From the NCBI RefSeq assembly GCF_002002725.1, contig NZ_MUNW01000064.1, forward strand, positions 224,166-288,165: 64,000 bases of DNA, given 5' to 3'. Of this stretch, positions 1 to 10,135 are shown piece after piece (within the stretch, counting starts at the first letter, position 1; each line of letters begins with the position of its first letter). Made by a program: the position numbers and the translations under genes. This DNA comes from Sinorhizobium sp. A49 (lineage in GTDB: Bacteria > Pseudomonadota > Alphaproteobacteria > Rhizobiales > Rhizobiaceae). The notes beneath the pieces were generated by a model. That model did no database searches. It worked only from the letters and a program-made list of their open reading frames with translations, and was not told the origin of the DNA.

Positions 1-42
1 GGCCGGGACCGCTTCCAGGCCGACCTTGTCGCGCTCTTCTGA
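1..42 (+). CDS. 3' end of an upstream gene, possibly fliG
   Basis: An open frame from the window edge ends GRDRFQADLVALF with TGA at 40-42. In S. meliloti the gene upstream of flhB is, as I recall, fliG (flagellar switch), so position suggests its C-terminus. Fourteen codons are too few to identify it from sequence. Other frames also stop within 150 bases, so even the frame is uncertain. Confidence 0.35.
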   Translation, partial: GRDRFQADLVALF

Positions 43-93
43 ACGCACGGCGCTCTGAAGACGGGCGCCAGCCAATCCCAATCGCAGAACGAT

Positions 94-121
94 GACGCGG
101 GTCCCTGGGGCCCGCGTCTTT
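94..121 (+). terminator. Hairpin between upstream gene and flhB
   Basis: GACGCGGG (94-101) and CCCGCGTC (111-118) form a perfect 8-bp stem with a 9-base loop, followed by a short T run. It could be a terminator or attenuator inside the flagellar operon. The T run is weak, so termination would be partial at best. Confidence 0.4.
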
Positions 122-268
122 GCGTTGGCGGGATCGTCGAGCCGCATTTCCTGTTGACCCCGCATGATTGCCCCGGCGAGGCTCTTGTCTGGCTTGGTTT
201 CCGGGTTCACTACAGGCAGCGCAAGATCAGCGCTGGCTTGTGAAACCGGTCGGGAGACTTCCTGTCGC

Positions 269-1348
269 ATGTCGGACGATCAGGATAAGGACAGTAAAAC
301 AGAGTCCCCGTCGGAGAAGAAGATCTCCGACGCCGCCGACAAGGGTAATCTGCCCTTCTCCCGCGAGGCGACAACCTTTGCCTCAACGGTGGCGATCTAC
401 ATCTTTTTCGTCTTCTTCCTGGCCGATGGCGCCGGAACGGTCGCCGAGGCGCTCAAGGATATTTTCGAACAGCCCGAGGCCTGGCGGCTGAACAACGCCA
501 CCGATGTCGTCGCGCTGATGACGCACCTCGCCTGGAAGTCGACCGCACTGCTCATTCCTGCCTTCGTGCTGCTCATCGTCTTCGGCGTCGGCTCGTCGAT
601 CTTCCAGAACCTGCCGCGGCCGGTGCTCGATCGCATCCAGCCAAAGATGAACCGGATCTCGCCGATGGCGGGCATGAAGCGCATCTTCGGCGTTCAGGGC
701 TTGGTGGAATTCGGAAAGTCGCTCTTCAAGATCATCGTCGTGTCGATCTTCGTCGTGCTGGTTCTCTGGAACGACTATTTCGCCACGCTCGACCTGATGT
801 TCTCAGATCCGGTGACGATCTTTGCGACGATGACGTCCGATCTCAACCAGGTGATGATCGTCATCATGCTGGCGACCGCTGTCCTGGCGATCGCCGACAT
901 CTTCTGGTCCCGCCATCACTGGTACACCGAGCTGATGATGACCAAGCAGGAAGTGAAGGAGGAGATGAAACAGGCGCAGGGTGACCCGATCGTCAAGTCG
1001 CGCCTGCGCTCCATGCAGCGCGATCGGGCGCGCAAGCGCATGATTTCATCCGTGCCGCGGGCGACGCTGGTGATCGCCAACCCGACTCACTATGCCGTCG
1101 CGCTGCGTTATGTTCGCGAAGAAAGCGACGCACCGGTCGTCGTTGCCCTCGGCCAGGACCTCGTCGCCCTGAAAATCCGTGAAATTGCTGAGAAAAACGG
1201 CATCCCCGTCTTCGAAGATCCGCCGCTTGCACGCTCCATGTTTGCACAAGTCTCGGTCGATAGTGTGATTCCACCCGTGTTTTACAAGGCAGTCGCCGAA
1301 CTCATTCACAGGGTGCACGCGCAATCGCAACCAAAACGGATGACGTAA
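269..1348 (+). CDS. flhB: Flagellar type III export protein FlhB
   Basis: Integral membrane component of the flagellar export gate that switches substrate specificity from rod/hook to filament. The N-terminus is charged ([18 protein letters not shown]), followed by several hydrophobic segments, a cytoplasmic linker and the autocleavage motif NPTH at about residues 271-274. At 359 residues it has normal family length. The frame is open from 164, but the ATG at 269 has GGGAGA upstream and begins the conserved [13 protein letters not shown] region. It is followed 5 bases later by a small companion gene, as in Sinorhizobium. Confidence 0.95.
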   Translation: MSDDQDKDSKTESPSEKKISDAADKGNLPFSREATTFASTVAIYIFFVFFLADGAGTVAEALKDIFEQPEAWRLNNATDVVALMTHLAWKSTALLIPAFVLLIVFGVGSSIFQNLPRPVLDRIQPKMNRISPMAGMKRIFGVQGLVEFGKSLFKIIVVSIFVVLVLWNDYFATLDLMFSDPVTIFATMTSDLNQVMIVIMLATAVLAIADIFWSRHHWYTELMMTKQEVKEEMKQAQGDPIVKSRLRSMQRDRARKRMISSVPRATLVIANPTHYAVALRYVREESDAPVVVALGQDLVALKIREIAEKNGIPVFEDPPLARSMFAQVSVDSVIPPVFYKAVAELIHRVHAQSQPKRMT

Positions 1349-1353
1349 CGCCG

Positions 1354-1794
1354 ATGAAAAAGTGCGAATTCTCCGAGAGACGGGAACAATTAGTAGCCGA
1401 AGCGATCCGCCCAGTGGCGACCGAATTGCGTCTCATCGACGCTGCGGACTTCATCGCTCTCCTGCGGTTCGAATCCTACGCCAGCCTCGCTGACCTCGTT
1501 GAATCGGCCGCCGAGCTGTACTTCCTGCCCGGGACCGTCAATTTCGGTCTTGGCGGCAACTACAATCTCGACTGGGACAGCGAGCCGGAAATCGTCCTCG
1601 ATCTCGAGCTCAAGCCGCGCGGCGTGACCATCTATGTCCGGCTTTCTCTCGGCAACGAAACGGCCGGCATCGAGATCAGCCACATCACTTTCCAGAATCC
1701 GTCGGCAGACCCGGACGAGAACACGGCCTTTCTTGCAAAGAGCCTCGCGGAAGCGAAGTTCATAACGTCGTATCAGCTGCCTCTGGCGAGCTGA
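1354..1794 (+). CDS. Conserved hypothetical protein downstream of flhB
   Basis: 146-residue acidic, soluble-looking protein with no signal peptide or membrane span. It starts 5 bases after flhB and is therefore probably co-transcribed. A gene of this kind sits between flhB and visR in S. meliloti (recalled synteny), so a link with motility is plausible by position only. The central part (FGLGGNYNLDWDSEPEIVLDLELK) reads as alternating beta strands. It converges on visR with 12 bases between the stops. No function is assigned. Confidence 0.8.
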   Translation: MKKCEFSERREQLVAEAIRPVATELRLIDAADFIALLRFESYASLADLVESAAELYFLPGTVNFGLGGNYNLDWDSEPEIVLDLELKPRGVTIYVRLSLGNETAGIEISHITFQNPSADPDENTAFLAKSLAEAKFITSYQLPLAS

Positions 1795-1806
1795 GCCGCT
1801 GTGCCT

Positions 1807-2550
1807 TCAGCTGATGTAGCCGAGGCGAATGGCCTTGGCGATCGCCTGGATACGATTGACCGAATCCAGCTTGGTCGTGGCGGCGCCGAGATAGGCATTC
1901 ACGGTGTGGACGGAAAGCCCCATCCGCTCGGCGATCTCCTCACTGATGTGGCCGTCGCCCGCCATCTGCAGGCAAGCGATCTCACGATCGCTGAGCGTCT
2001 CGGCTTGCACCATGCGTTTCTCGTCGGCAGCCAGAAGGTCGGTCATGATCGTGCAACTGCGACCGTGCAAGTCGACGACCTGCTCGGTCGTCGCGTCTAC
2101 ATAGCTGCCGGCGAAGACGACATATCCATTGCCCTGCGCACCGAGGCGCACGGGAAAGGCGATACCGGAATAGGGCAGCTTGCGCCCCTTGAGACGGTGG
2201 GCGAAGTGTCCGAACTCGGACATCTCCGCCGCCTGGTGTTCGCCTGAGCCATTCCAAAGCACGGGCAGCAGCGACGTATCGAGATGGGCCGTCAGTTCCT
2301 CGCCGTAGACGGTTATGAGATCGTGGGCATTCGCTTCCGAGGAAATGCCCCAATTGTCGAGCACGCAGGTCATCTTGCGCACCGCGCCCATCCCCTTGCT
2401 ATTGAGGCGCAGGACGGCGAAATGCTTGGCGTTGATCTGACGCTGCATCGCCTGCAACCGCGTGATCAGGGTCGCTGCGCGCGCCGCTCTGCTGCTGCGG
2501 CTGTGCCGCTGGTCGTCGTCGTTGCGTCCATTGGCGAGGAAATGGGTCAT
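1807..2550 (-). CDS. visR: LuxR-family flagellar master regulator VisR
   Basis: 247-residue transcriptional regulator. The C-terminus has a LuxR-type helix-turn-helix (LSDREIACLQMAGDGHISEE through VHTVNAYLGAATTKL); the N-terminal two thirds would be the autoinducer-like/sensor domain. In S. meliloti VisN and VisR act together at the top of the flagellar hierarchy and activate rem. It lies 12 bases downstream of visN on the same strand, so the two are co-transcribed. Confidence 0.9.
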   Translation of the reverse strand: MTHFLANGRNDDDQRHSRSSRAARAATLITRLQAMQRQINAKHFAVLRLNSKGMGAVRKMTCVLDNWGISSEANAHDLITVYGEELTAHLDTSLLPVLWNGSGEHQAAEMSEFGHFAHRLKGRKLPYSGIAFPVRLGAQGNGYVVFAGSYVDATTEQVVDLHGRSCTIMTDLLAADEKRMVQAETLSDREIACLQMAGDGHISEEIAERMGLSVHTVNAYLGAATTKLDSVNRIQAIAKAIRLGYIS

Positions 2551-2562
2551 CAGTCTCGCCTC

Positions 2563-3303
2563 TCAGACCAGGTTGTTTCGGACGGCGTACGCAATCGCTT
2601 CGGAGCGGGTTCGCGTCGCCGTCTTTCGCATGACGCTGGTGATATAGTTGTTGATCGTGTTGCGGGAGATCCCGAGAATGACGGCGATCTCTTCGCTCGT
2701 CTTGCCCTCGGCGATCCAGAACAGGCACTCCAGTTCACGGTCGGTGAGTTCGAAGTCGCGGTCGTGCCGCACTTCAGCGCGCGTAGTGAAGCTCGCCAGG
2801 TATCCGGCAAGCAGGGTCACATCGCGCAGGTTCTCCTGCGAGAGGATCACATCCTCGGGAACGAGCAGCATCAACGAAAAGCGCAGCCGCCCGACATTGA
2901 AGGTGACCGCACAATATTCACGGCTGATGCCGCGTGGCAGGTCGATGTCGTCAGGCAGCGAATAGAACATTGGCTGCAGCACCGAGAGGCACTTTTCAAG
3001 CTCGGTCGTCTTGGCGTGAAGCCCGGTGACAATGCCCGAAAGGCGCCTGACGATATCGAACGGCCAATCCGAGCAGACGACGAAGTCGAGACCATTGTCT
3101 TGCGAGAGATCGTATCGTGCCAGGAGGTAATGGCTCGCGCCCACATACTCGGTCAGGGCGGCAAGCCCGCTTGCCAGATTGGCGCGCCCCGCCAGATCAC
3201 TCAGCCGGCGGAACAACTGATCACGACTAAGCCCCCCGCCGCGTAGACGTGTCGACGCTGTCGGCAAAGGCCAGACAGTTATGTCCGCTTGCGAAATGTC
3301 CAT
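2563..3303 (-). CDS. visN: LuxR-family flagellar master regulator VisN
   Basis: 246-residue partner of VisR. The C-terminal LuxR HTH reads LTDRELECLFWIAEGKTSEE then ISRNTINNYITSVMRKT. The N-terminal domain is a predicted ligand-sensing fold. First gene of the visNR operon, preceded by about 840 bases without genes that should hold its promoter. VisNR together control class II flagellar genes in Sinorhizobium (family knowledge). Confidence 0.9.
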   Translation of the reverse strand: MDISQADITVWPLPTASTRLRGGGLSRDQLFRRLSDLAGRANLASGLAALTEYVGASHYLLARYDLSQDNGLDFVVCSDWPFDIVRRLSGIVTGLHAKTTELEKCLSVLQPMFYSLPDDIDLPRGISREYCAVTFNVGRLRFSLMLLVPEDVILSQENLRDVTLLAGYLASFTTRAEVRHDRDFELTDRELECLFWIAEGKTSEEIAVILGISRNTINNYITSVMRKTATRTRSEAIAYAVRNNLV

Positions 3304-4142
3304 GATGTCAGCCCCCGTGCCGGATTCACCGCCCTGGAACCTGTGCTTGCACTGTCGCCGCCGACAGCCGGCTCAAGCCGAATATCACCACCAGTCGCAA
3401 TTCAGGACGCGAATCAACTGTTAAAAATGTACATCCGTCCTCAAAAAAAACCACCGCCATCTTCTCGCTATTTACTTCCCCCACCTTTCGTGAAACGATT
3501 CGCCAAGATGCCGCTTCGACATTTCCGGATCCCGGCATCCCGCAGCATGTGTTTTGACATAGCGTTGATATTTAAAAGAGTTTTTGCTTTCCAATTGCCC
3601 CTGCTCGGCTGCCGCATCGATTTCGCGCAGCGCCGGATGCAGTGCTGAGCACAATTCCAACGGAAATGTCGCTGCCCGGCGGAGTCGGGAGAATTGTCGA
3701 ATAGACGCTTTTTTTACTTTGGAACAGCGCCTGTTGCGGAAATGCATCAGTCATTCGATCGAACAATTGAAGTCTTTCACTATATAAAAACAGAATACGA
3801 CGCCGATTATTATCGCATATTCGAATTTATATTCCGGTTGATCTATGTATTGATCACGGCGGAAGCAGTAAACCAACCCGCCTTCCGCATGCCCGCGGCG
3901 ACGACCGAATCTACAAATTAAGATCTCGTTAAAGTATTACAATCGCGGGTCGCATTCATGACTCTGACGACGGCGTAACGATTCTTGCCGCGGACCCTGC
4001 GACAGAGCCCGGCAACCGCAGAGACTCGCACAATATTTGCGCCGGACATGTTGGCATCCGCGCGGCATCCACATCACCACCGAAACGAAAAATCCCACCG
4101 AAGTGGCGGGATTTTCCTCTATCAGACGATTTCCGTGTGTAA
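3304..4142. other. Gene-free region upstream of visN, partly AT-rich
   Basis: About 840 bases between visN and fliF with no convincing gene on either strand. The part from about 3690 to 3930 is clearly richer in A+T than the surrounding DNA, with A/T runs, and is suitable for the visN promoter and regulator binding. The fliF terminator lies at its right end. No specific promoter is called. Confidence 0.5.
4089..4115 (-). terminator. Rho-independent terminator of fliF
   Basis: AAAATCCC (4089-4096) pairs with GGGATTTT (4108-4115), extended inward by CC/GG across one mismatch. On the minus strand the stem ends in a T run. It lies 27 bases beyond the fliF stop and isolates fliF from visNR. Confidence 0.75.
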
Positions 4143-5819
4143 TCAGGCGGCTTTCTCGATCGCCCATTTGCGCAGGATCTTGGCGGCGCGCTCTTCGCTG
4201 ATCTCGACCATGCGTGCAAGGCGCCTTTCCGGCCCTTCCTTGACGCGGCGGTTGAAGGCGCCGGCGTCTTCGCCCATGCTGAGAAGATCGTCGGTGCTGT
4301 CGAAGCCGAAGTCGGAACCGAAGCCATCCATGAGGGCGCCACCGGCACCTGCCGTGGCAGGGGAGAAATCGGGCAGCTCGAGGCCGGCGGACTCATTGGC
4401 GAGCTGGCCGGAGCTTCCACCAAGGCCAAGCTGGCGAGCCAGCGGCCGCATGCCCATCCAGACGACCAGGAAGGCGACGACGACGAAGGCGAGCGCATTG
4501 ATGATGCCGCCGAGATTGCGCGTCAGCGTCTCCATGATGCCAGGACCTGAGACGGCCTGGTCAAGCAATTGCGTCTCGACGAAATCCATGGCGTTCAATG
4601 TGACGACGTCGCCGCGGTTTGCATCGATGCCGGCGGCCGACGATACGATCTTCTGCATCTCCTGGAGATAGGCGTCGATCTTCGCCTGGTCGGCGGGTTC
4701 GCCGACCATGGCGGCAAGGCGGCCGCGGTTGACCACGACGGCGATCGACAGGCGCTCGACCGTATAGCTGTTCTTTACGGTCGCGATCGTCTTGCTGTTG
4801 ATTTCGTAGTTGGTCTGTTCTTCCTTCTTCTCGGCCTGGTCGTTCGACTGCGGGCCGGCGCCGCCGCGCGGGGCGGCCTGCGGAATGTTCTGCTGCACGG
4901 TCGCGGCATTGTCTGGCTGCTGCTGGCTGGACTTCTGCTCTTCCTTGGTCACGCGGGTGGAGCGTTCGACACGCGATTCCGGGTCGAACATCGTCTCCTG
5001 GATCTGTTGCGTGTCAGTGTTGAGGCGTGCCGTGACGCTGGTGCGGAAGTTGTCCATGCCGAGGAATGGAGCGAGCGCATTGTCGATCTTCTTCTCAAGC
5101 TCGGTCTGGACGTTCTGAACCACACCCAGAGACTGGTTGAGGGCGCTGTTGGCCGGATCGTCGCCCGAAGCGAGAAGCTGACCGGTCGAATCGAGAATGG
5201 TGACGTCATCGACATCGAGCCCCGGTACGGACGAGGCGACGAGATGGCGGATGGAGGCTGCGGCGCTGCGACCGACCGTGGCGCTGGCGCGGATCATCAC
5301 CGAGGCGGTCGGGTTCTGGTCAGCCTTACGGAAGCTGCCGCGCTCCGGCATGACGATGTGGACGCGGGCGGCGGCGATACCGGAGATCTGCTGGATGGTG
5401 CGTCCGATTTCGCCTTCAAGCGCGCGAACCCGGGTGACTTCCTGCATGAAGGAGGTCAGGCCGAGCGAGCCAACATTGTCGAAGAGTTCATAGCCGGCAT
5501 TGGCGCTGCTCGGCAGACCGCGCTCGGCGAGCAGCAAACGGGACTTGCCGGTCATGCCGACGGGAACCTGGATGCTGCCACCATCGGCACCGACGTTGAA
5601 GTCGATATTGGCCTCTGCGAGCGCAATGCTGATTTGTGTGACATCGCTTCGCTCAAGCCCGACATAGAGCGTCTCGAACGATGGTCTGTTGACGTAGATA
5701 CCGGCCCCCAGGACCATGCCGACAGCAATAATGCCGGCGGCGGCCAGCGCTATCAGCTTGCCTTGCCCCAGCCCGGCGAGGTTCTTCGTGAACATCGAAA
5801 ATTGATTCAACAGACTCAT
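4143..5819 (-). CDS. fliF: Flagellar MS-ring protein FliF
   Basis: 558-residue inner-membrane ring protein, the assembly base of the flagellar motor. The N-terminal membrane segment (LIALAAAGIIAVGMVLGAGI, about residues 22-41) is followed by the YscJ/FliF ring-building domain (ERGLPSSANAGYELFD, ISGIAAARVHIVMPERGSF). After a Gln/Pro-rich linker comes a second membrane segment (about 440-460), then the acidic/arginine-rich FliG-binding tail ending EERAAKILRKWAIEKAA. Transcribed like the che operon but 470 bases away, so probably from its own promoter. Confidence 0.95.
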   Translation of the reverse strand: MSLLNQFSMFTKNLAGLGQGKLIALAAAGIIAVGMVLGAGIYVNRPSFETLYVGLERSDVTQISIALAEANIDFNVGADGGSIQVPVGMTGKSRLLLAERGLPSSANAGYELFDNVGSLGLTSFMQEVTRVRALEGEIGRTIQQISGIAAARVHIVMPERGSFRKADQNPTASVMIRASATVGRSAAASIRHLVASSVPGLDVDDVTILDSTGQLLASGDDPANSALNQSLGVVQNVQTELEKKIDNALAPFLGMDNFRTSVTARLNTDTQQIQETMFDPESRVERSTRVTKEEQKSSQQQPDNAATVQQNIPQAAPRGGAGPQSNDQAEKKEEQTNYEINSKTIATVKNSYTVERLSIAVVVNRGRLAAMVGEPADQAKIDAYLQEMQKIVSSAAGIDANRGDVVTLNAMDFVETQLLDQAVSGPGIMETLTRNLGGIINALAFVVVAFLVVWMGMRPLARQLGLGGSSGQLANESAGLELPDFSPATAGAGGALMDGFGSDFGFDSTDDLLSMGEDAGAFNRRVKEGPERRLARMVEISEERAAKILRKWAIEKAA

Positions 5820-6290
5820 TCTGTTTCCGCACCCAGTATCGCAGGACGTTCAAGCCGGTCATCCGACGAGCGCCCTGCGCAGTTCCAACATTCGGGTTTG
5901 ATGGGGGTCGTGTGCCCCGTAACGGCGTCCAATACACACGAATCCATCAGCCTCGATCGGGACCGTAGGAAACGAAACTTGTGCGAACTTGGCTTTTGCC
6001 GACAGCTTCGGCGAATTCCGGGGATATTGCTGAACAGAAATCAGGCTGCATCGGCGATCGATGCGGCCTCGATCGCCAGAGCGCCTGCGCCTTGAACGGA
6101 GACGGGGAAACGCTCTATCTCTTTGTTTTTCGCATATCCTGGTGGAAAGCCGCCTCGCGCGCTTCCTGGAAATGCTCTTGAGCATCCCGCCTTCGACTGG
6201 ATCACCGAAGGCGGATAATACCGAATCTCCATGCGCTCGGATCAAAGTGGCGGAGCGCCCCTTGGCGCGTTCTTCTGGACGCACGGCGAC
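5820..6290. other. Gene-free gap between cheT and fliF
   Basis: 471 bases without a supported gene on either strand. It separates the end of the che operon from fliF and probably contains the fliF promoter. I see no strong hairpin with a T run that would clearly end the che transcript. Confidence 0.4.
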
Positions 6291-6683
6291 CTAGAACGCT
6301 TCGAAGTCGCCCGCTGCTTTGGTCAACGGCTGAGAATGGCCGTGACGCAACATGCCGTTGCCCAGCGCCTTCTTCATGTCGGCGAGCTTGACCAGATTGA
6401 CGGCCGTGGTCACGTCGACGAGGCAGCTCTCGGGGATCGCCGCTGTGATCGTATCGATGAACTCGGCCAGGCCACGGGTCTTCTGCACGGCCAGATCGAT
6501 GCCCTGCAGCATCATCATCTCGTCTGGGCTGTCCAGCGCCGAGGCACCTTGACAACCGAGCAGCTGCGGCTCGATCCGTTCGATGAGATAGGCGACGTCG
6601 TGAAGTTCGGTGACCACACGCATCAGCACCTCGGGCAGTGATTCTTCCACGTGCGGCATGTGGCCCTGGTAGTCAGTCTGCAT
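6291..6683 (-). CDS. cheT: Chemotaxis protein CheT
   Basis: 130-residue small protein at the end of the che operon, matching the position of the S. meliloti gene called cheT (formerly orf9/10). The sequence is mostly helical and acidic (MPHVEESLPEVLMRVVTELH). CheT is required for normal chemotaxis in S. meliloti, and its shape resembles the CheZ-like helical proteins; that resemblance is inference here. It starts 72 bases after cheD. The assignment rests on gene order more than on motifs. Confidence 0.75.
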   Translation of the reverse strand: MQTDYQGHMPHVEESLPEVLMRVVTELHDVAYLIERIEPQLLGCQGASALDSPDEMMMLQGIDLAVQKTRGLAEFIDTITAAIPESCLVDVTTAVNLVKLADMKKALGNGMLRHGHSQPLTKAAGDFEAF

Positions 6684-6755
6684 TGTCGATTCTCACGTGG
6701 TTTTACTGGTGATAGTGCAGGCGTATGACCCGCCTGCGGGAAAACCCCCGCAGGT

Positions 6756-7310
6756 TCAGAAGAATTCGATGGAGCTTTCGACCGGACGCGGTGCGAGCAC
6801 CGGACGCTCTTCCAGCTGGACGGTGCGCTGGGTTTCCACGCCTGTCAGTGCGTACTGACGGGCGCGTCCCGACGACGGCCAGTATTCGAGCTTGCGACCG
6901 TGTTCGCCGCCGGTGCTCTCACCGACGATGCGAATGCCTTCGTCGAGCAGGAACTGGCGGGCAAAGGCGGCGTTCTGTTCGCCGACATTCGAGAACCGCG
7001 CGATCGTCTTGGCACCGCCGAAGATCTTGGCTTCGAGCCGATCGCGGCGAGCGCCCTGCTTCAAAAGGCCGTTGATCAACAGCTCCATGAGATGAACACC
7101 GTAGCGGGTAGCGTCGCCGCCGGAAGCGGGCGATGACGCCGATCCCGGCAGCAGGAAATGATTCATGCCGCCGACTCCGACCACGGGATCGCGCATGCAG
7201 GCCGCCACGCAGGAACCGAGAATGGTCGACAACACCACATTGGGATCGTTGAAGACCTTGTACTCGCCCTGGATGACATGCACGCGCTTACCGACGGCTT
7301 CCATGTTCAT
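6756..7310 (-). CDS. cheD: Chemoreceptor glutamine deamidase CheD
   Basis: 184-residue CheD. It deamidates glutamines on chemoreceptors to adjust their signalling state. The conserved catalytic region [20 protein letters not shown] carries the cysteine, and MNHFLLPG supplies the histidine. The start overlaps the cheY2 stop (ATGA, 7307-7310), indicating translational coupling. Confidence 0.95.
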   Translation of the reverse strand: MNMEAVGKRVHVIQGEYKVFNDPNVVLSTILGSCVAACMRDPVVGVGGMNHFLLPGSASSPASGGDATRYGVHLMELLINGLLKQGARRDRLEAKIFGGAKTIARFSNVGEQNAAFARQFLLDEGIRIVGESTGGEHGRKLEYWPSSGRARQYALTGVETQRTVQLEERPVLAPRPVESSIEFF

Positions 7311-7696
7311 TTCAGTGCCCCAAATACGGCTTCGATGGCGGCCTTCATCTTTTCGATGGTGAACGGCTTGGCCAGCACGTTGTTCGCCCCGAGTGCGGCC
7401 GCCTTCTGGACCAGCGCGCGGTCGCCCTGCGCCGTCAGGATGATGAATGCGGCCTTCTTCGTTGCCGGATTGGAGCGCACGGCCTGGAGCAGGCCAAGGC
7501 CGTCCATCTTCGGCATGTTGAAGTCGGAGATGACGAGGTGATGCGGGTTCTGGGCCATGATCTTCATGCCCTGTTCCCCGTCACCTGCAGCGGTGATCTG
7601 CTTGAAGCCCAGCTGCTGCAAGGCGTCGCCCAGAAGCAGGCGGCTCGTGACCTGATCGTCGACGATCAGTACTTTTATTTTTTCGGCGATGGACAT
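7307..7696 (-). CDS. cheY2: Response regulator CheY2, main motor regulator
   Basis: 129-residue single-domain receiver. Acidic pocket DD in [13 protein letters not shown], phosphoacceptor aspartate in [12 protein letters not shown], Thr in ILTAQ and Lys in AKPF. In S. meliloti CheY2-P slows the motor, while CheY1 drains phosphate back through CheA because no CheZ exists. Overlaps cheB by one base (TAATG) and cheD by four. Confidence 0.93.
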   Translation of the reverse strand: MSIAEKIKVLIVDDQVTSRLLLGDALQQLGFKQITAAGDGEQGMKIMAQNPHHLVISDFNMPKMDGLGLLQAVRSNPATKKAAFIILTAQGDRALVQKAAALGANNVLAKPFTIEKMKAAIEAVFGALK

Positions 7697-8754
7697 TATT
7701 CGCTTCCTTCCTTCCGGAGCGCCGCTGTCTTCAGGATCTCTTCCCCGATGGAACCGAGGGGGAGCTGCGTTTCGACGGCACCCAATTCATATGCAACTCT
7801 CGGCATGCCGTAGACGACACATGTCTTTTCGTTTTGGCCGAAGGTCTTTGCTCCGGCATGCCGCATTTTCAGGAGACCGGATGCGCCGTCACGGCCCATG
7901 CCGGTCAGAATGACGCCGATCGCATTGCGACCGGCAAGTTCGGCGACCGAATCGAACAGCACATCGACCGAAGGACGATGACCGTTGACGGGATCGCGGT
8001 CGACCAGACGGCAGCAGGGCGCCGTCGGATTGGCGACCTGAAGGTGGCGCTCGCCACCCGGAGCCAGATAGACCTTGCCGATTTCCAGCCGCGCGCCATC
8101 GGTTGCTTCCTGCACCGTTGGTGCGCACAGGCGATTGAGCCGTTCGGCGAAGCTCTTGGTGAAGGTGTGCGGCATGTGCTGCGTGATCACCGTCGGTGGG
8201 CAGTTCGCCGGGAACTTCTGCAGGACGGTGATCAGCGCCTCGACGCCGCCGGTGGAAGCGCCGATCGCGATGATCTTGCGGCCTGCCCGATAGTCGGAGG
8301 CACCATTGGCATTGGCTGCGGCAGGTGCTGCCGTCTTGTTGCCGGTGATGATGAACTTGCGCTGCGAGCGGGCGGCCGCCTTCACCTTGTCGACGAGACC
8401 GGCAAAAGGATTGGGATCGCCCGGAAGCGGCTTTCCAACACAATCGAACGCACCGATTTCAAGTGCTGCAATCGTCGCCTCGGCGCCCTTGTGGGTGAGT
8501 GTCGAGACCATGATGACCGGCATTGGTCGCAGGCGCATGATCTTGTCGAGGAACTCCAGCCCGTTCATGTTCGGCATCTCGATGTCGAGGGTCACGACAT
8601 CGGGATCGAGCTGCTTGATCGCCTGGCGCGCTTCCATCGCGTCGGCTGCCTGGCCGACGACGGTGACGCCCGGATCGGAATTGAGAACTGCCGTGATCAG
8701 GCCACGCATGGTGGCTGAGTCATCGACGACGAGAACGCGAGCGGGTGCGGTCAT
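7696..8754 (-). CDS. cheB: Chemotaxis methylesterase/deamidase CheB
   Basis: 352-residue two-domain adaptation enzyme. The N-terminal receiver starts [16 protein letters not shown], with aspartate in [12 protein letters not shown]. The C-terminal methylesterase has IGASTGG (catalytic Ser), ITQHMPHTF (His) and [12 protein letters not shown] (Asp). The frame is open upstream to 9081, but the ATG at 8754 starts the receiver and overlaps the cheR stop by four bases, so it is the true start. Confidence 0.95.
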   Translation of the reverse strand: MTAPARVLVVDDSATMRGLITAVLNSDPGVTVVGQAADAMEARQAIKQLDPDVVTLDIEMPNMNGLEFLDKIMRLRPMPVIMVSTLTHKGAEATIAALEIGAFDCVGKPLPGDPNPFAGLVDKVKAAARSQRKFIITGNKTAAPAAANANGASDYRAGRKIIAIGASTGGVEALITVLQKFPANCPPTVITQHMPHTFTKSFAERLNRLCAPTVQEATDGARLEIGKVYLAPGGERHLQVANPTAPCCRLVDRDPVNGHRPSVDVLFDSVAELAGRNAIGVILTGMGRDGASGLLKMRHAGAKTFGQNEKTCVVYGMPRVAYELGAVETQLPLGSIGEEILKTAALRKEGSE

Positions 8755-9659
8755 ACCCGTCCTCCATGAAACTTGCCGGTGTGGCGGTAGGTGGTGATGC
8801 CGATGTTGTCGAACTGCGACTTGGCGTCGCCCGACACGCGCTCGGAATGACCGATATAGAGATGGCCGTTGGTGCCGAGCATTCCGGCAAAGCGCGACCA
8901 GATCTTCATCTGCGTAGGCTCGTCGAAATAGATCACCACGTTGCGGCAGAAGATGACATCGAACGGCCCCTTGAACGGCCATTGCGCCATCAGGTTCAGC
9001 TCGTTGAAGGTGATGAGCCGCTTGACGCGATCGTCGATCTGCCACTTGAAGCGGCCACCGGCATTGACCTCGTCGAACCATTGCTTGCGCATGGCCGGAT
9101 TGACCGTTTCGAGCGCAGTGGCGTCATAGGCGCCGGCACGGGCCAGCGCCAGGATCTTCGGGTCGATATCGGTGGCGAGAATGCGGAAGTCGTAGTCCGC
9201 CGCATTCGGCAGCAGCGACAGCACCGTCAGTGCGATCGAATAAGGCTCCTGCCCGTCGGAGCAGGCGGCAGACCAGATGCGCACGCGACCGCCGGCCTTG
9301 GCGCGGGCAATCAACTCCGGCAGAACATCCGTCTTCAGATGCTCGAAGTGATGGTTCTCGCGAAAGAAGCGGGTGAAATTGGTCGTCAAGTGCGAGAGCA
9401 TATCGCGGCGGGCAGCTGCACCCGCCGGCGACGAGACCAGCTGGCAATATTCGCGGAAACCCTTGAGACCGAGGTTGCGGATATGCTTCGACAGCCGGGA
9501 ATAGACGAGCGAAGCCTTGGTCTCGTTGAGGTAGATGCCGGCATCGGCGTAGATCATCGCTGCGATTTCGTTGAGATCGCGGCGCGTCAGCGGATACTCG
9601 CCGCTTGCCAAACATTCGTCGGGCGACTGCTTCTGTTCGAGAACGGCCTGGTTTCTCAT
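8751..9659 (-). CDS. cheR: Chemoreceptor methyltransferase CheR
   Basis: 302-residue SAM-dependent methyltransferase that methylates receptor glutamates. An N-terminal helical domain is followed by the SAM-binding core ([40 protein letters not shown]) and [18 protein letters not shown]. Overlaps cheW and cheB by four bases on each side. Normal family length. Confidence 0.95.
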   Translation of the reverse strand: MRNQAVLEQKQSPDECLASGEYPLTRRDLNEIAAMIYADAGIYLNETKASLVYSRLSKHIRNLGLKGFREYCQLVSSPAGAAARRDMLSHLTTNFTRFFRENHHFEHLKTDVLPELIARAKAGGRVRIWSAACSDGQEPYSIALTVLSLLPNAADYDFRILATDIDPKILALARAGAYDATALETVNPAMRKQWFDEVNAGGRFKWQIDDRVKRLITFNELNLMAQWPFKGPFDVIFCRNVVIYFDEPTQMKIWSRFAGMLGTNGHLYIGHSERVSGDAKSQFDNIGITTYRHTGKFHGGRV

Positions 9660-10135
9660 GCTGCTTCCCTTTCTTCCTGCGGGAAGACAGATTCGAGTTC
9701 TATTAGGCAGATCAACCGGCCTTCGATCGCGAGCACGCCACGGGCGAAGCTCCTTTCGAATTCGGACGAGATGACATCCGGTGTCGGCTGGATCTTGTCG
9801 TCGGTGATCGTCAGGATGTCGGAGACCGCGTCAACGAGCAGACCGACGACCTGGCTTTTCACCTGGGCGACAATGATGACGTGGCGGACGGTCGGCTCGG
9901 CCGGCTTCATACCGAGGCGTGCCGACAGATCGACGATCGGCAACACCGCACCGCGCAGATTGATGATGCCGAGCATGTAGGACGGCGCATGTGGCATCGC
10001 AGTCGCCGGTGTCCACCCGCGAATTTCGCGCACGGACATCACGTTCACGCAGAACTCCTGATCGCCGACGCGGAAAGCGATCAGCTCTCGTCCGTCCGTG
10101 GTCAGATTCTTTGCGGCATAGGTCATCACATTCAT
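9656..10135 (-). CDS. cheW: Chemotaxis coupling protein CheW
   Basis: 159-residue SH3-like coupling protein linking receptors to CheA. Family motifs are visible: [20 protein letters not shown], then [18 protein letters not shown] and [12 protein letters not shown]. Four-base overlaps with both cheA and cheR. Confidence 0.95.
   Translation of the reverse strand: MNVMTYAAKNLTTDGRELIAFRVGDQEFCVNVMSVREIRGWTPATAMPHAPSYMLGIINLRGAVLPIVDLSARLGMKPAEPTVRHVIIVAQVKSQVVGLLVDAVSDILTITDDKIQPTPDVISSEFERSFARGVLAIEGRLICLIELESVFPQEEREAA

Noticed and set aside
4569..6095. 508-codon plus-strand frame opposite fliF
   Set aside because: Antisense to fliF throughout most of its length and without recognisable domains.
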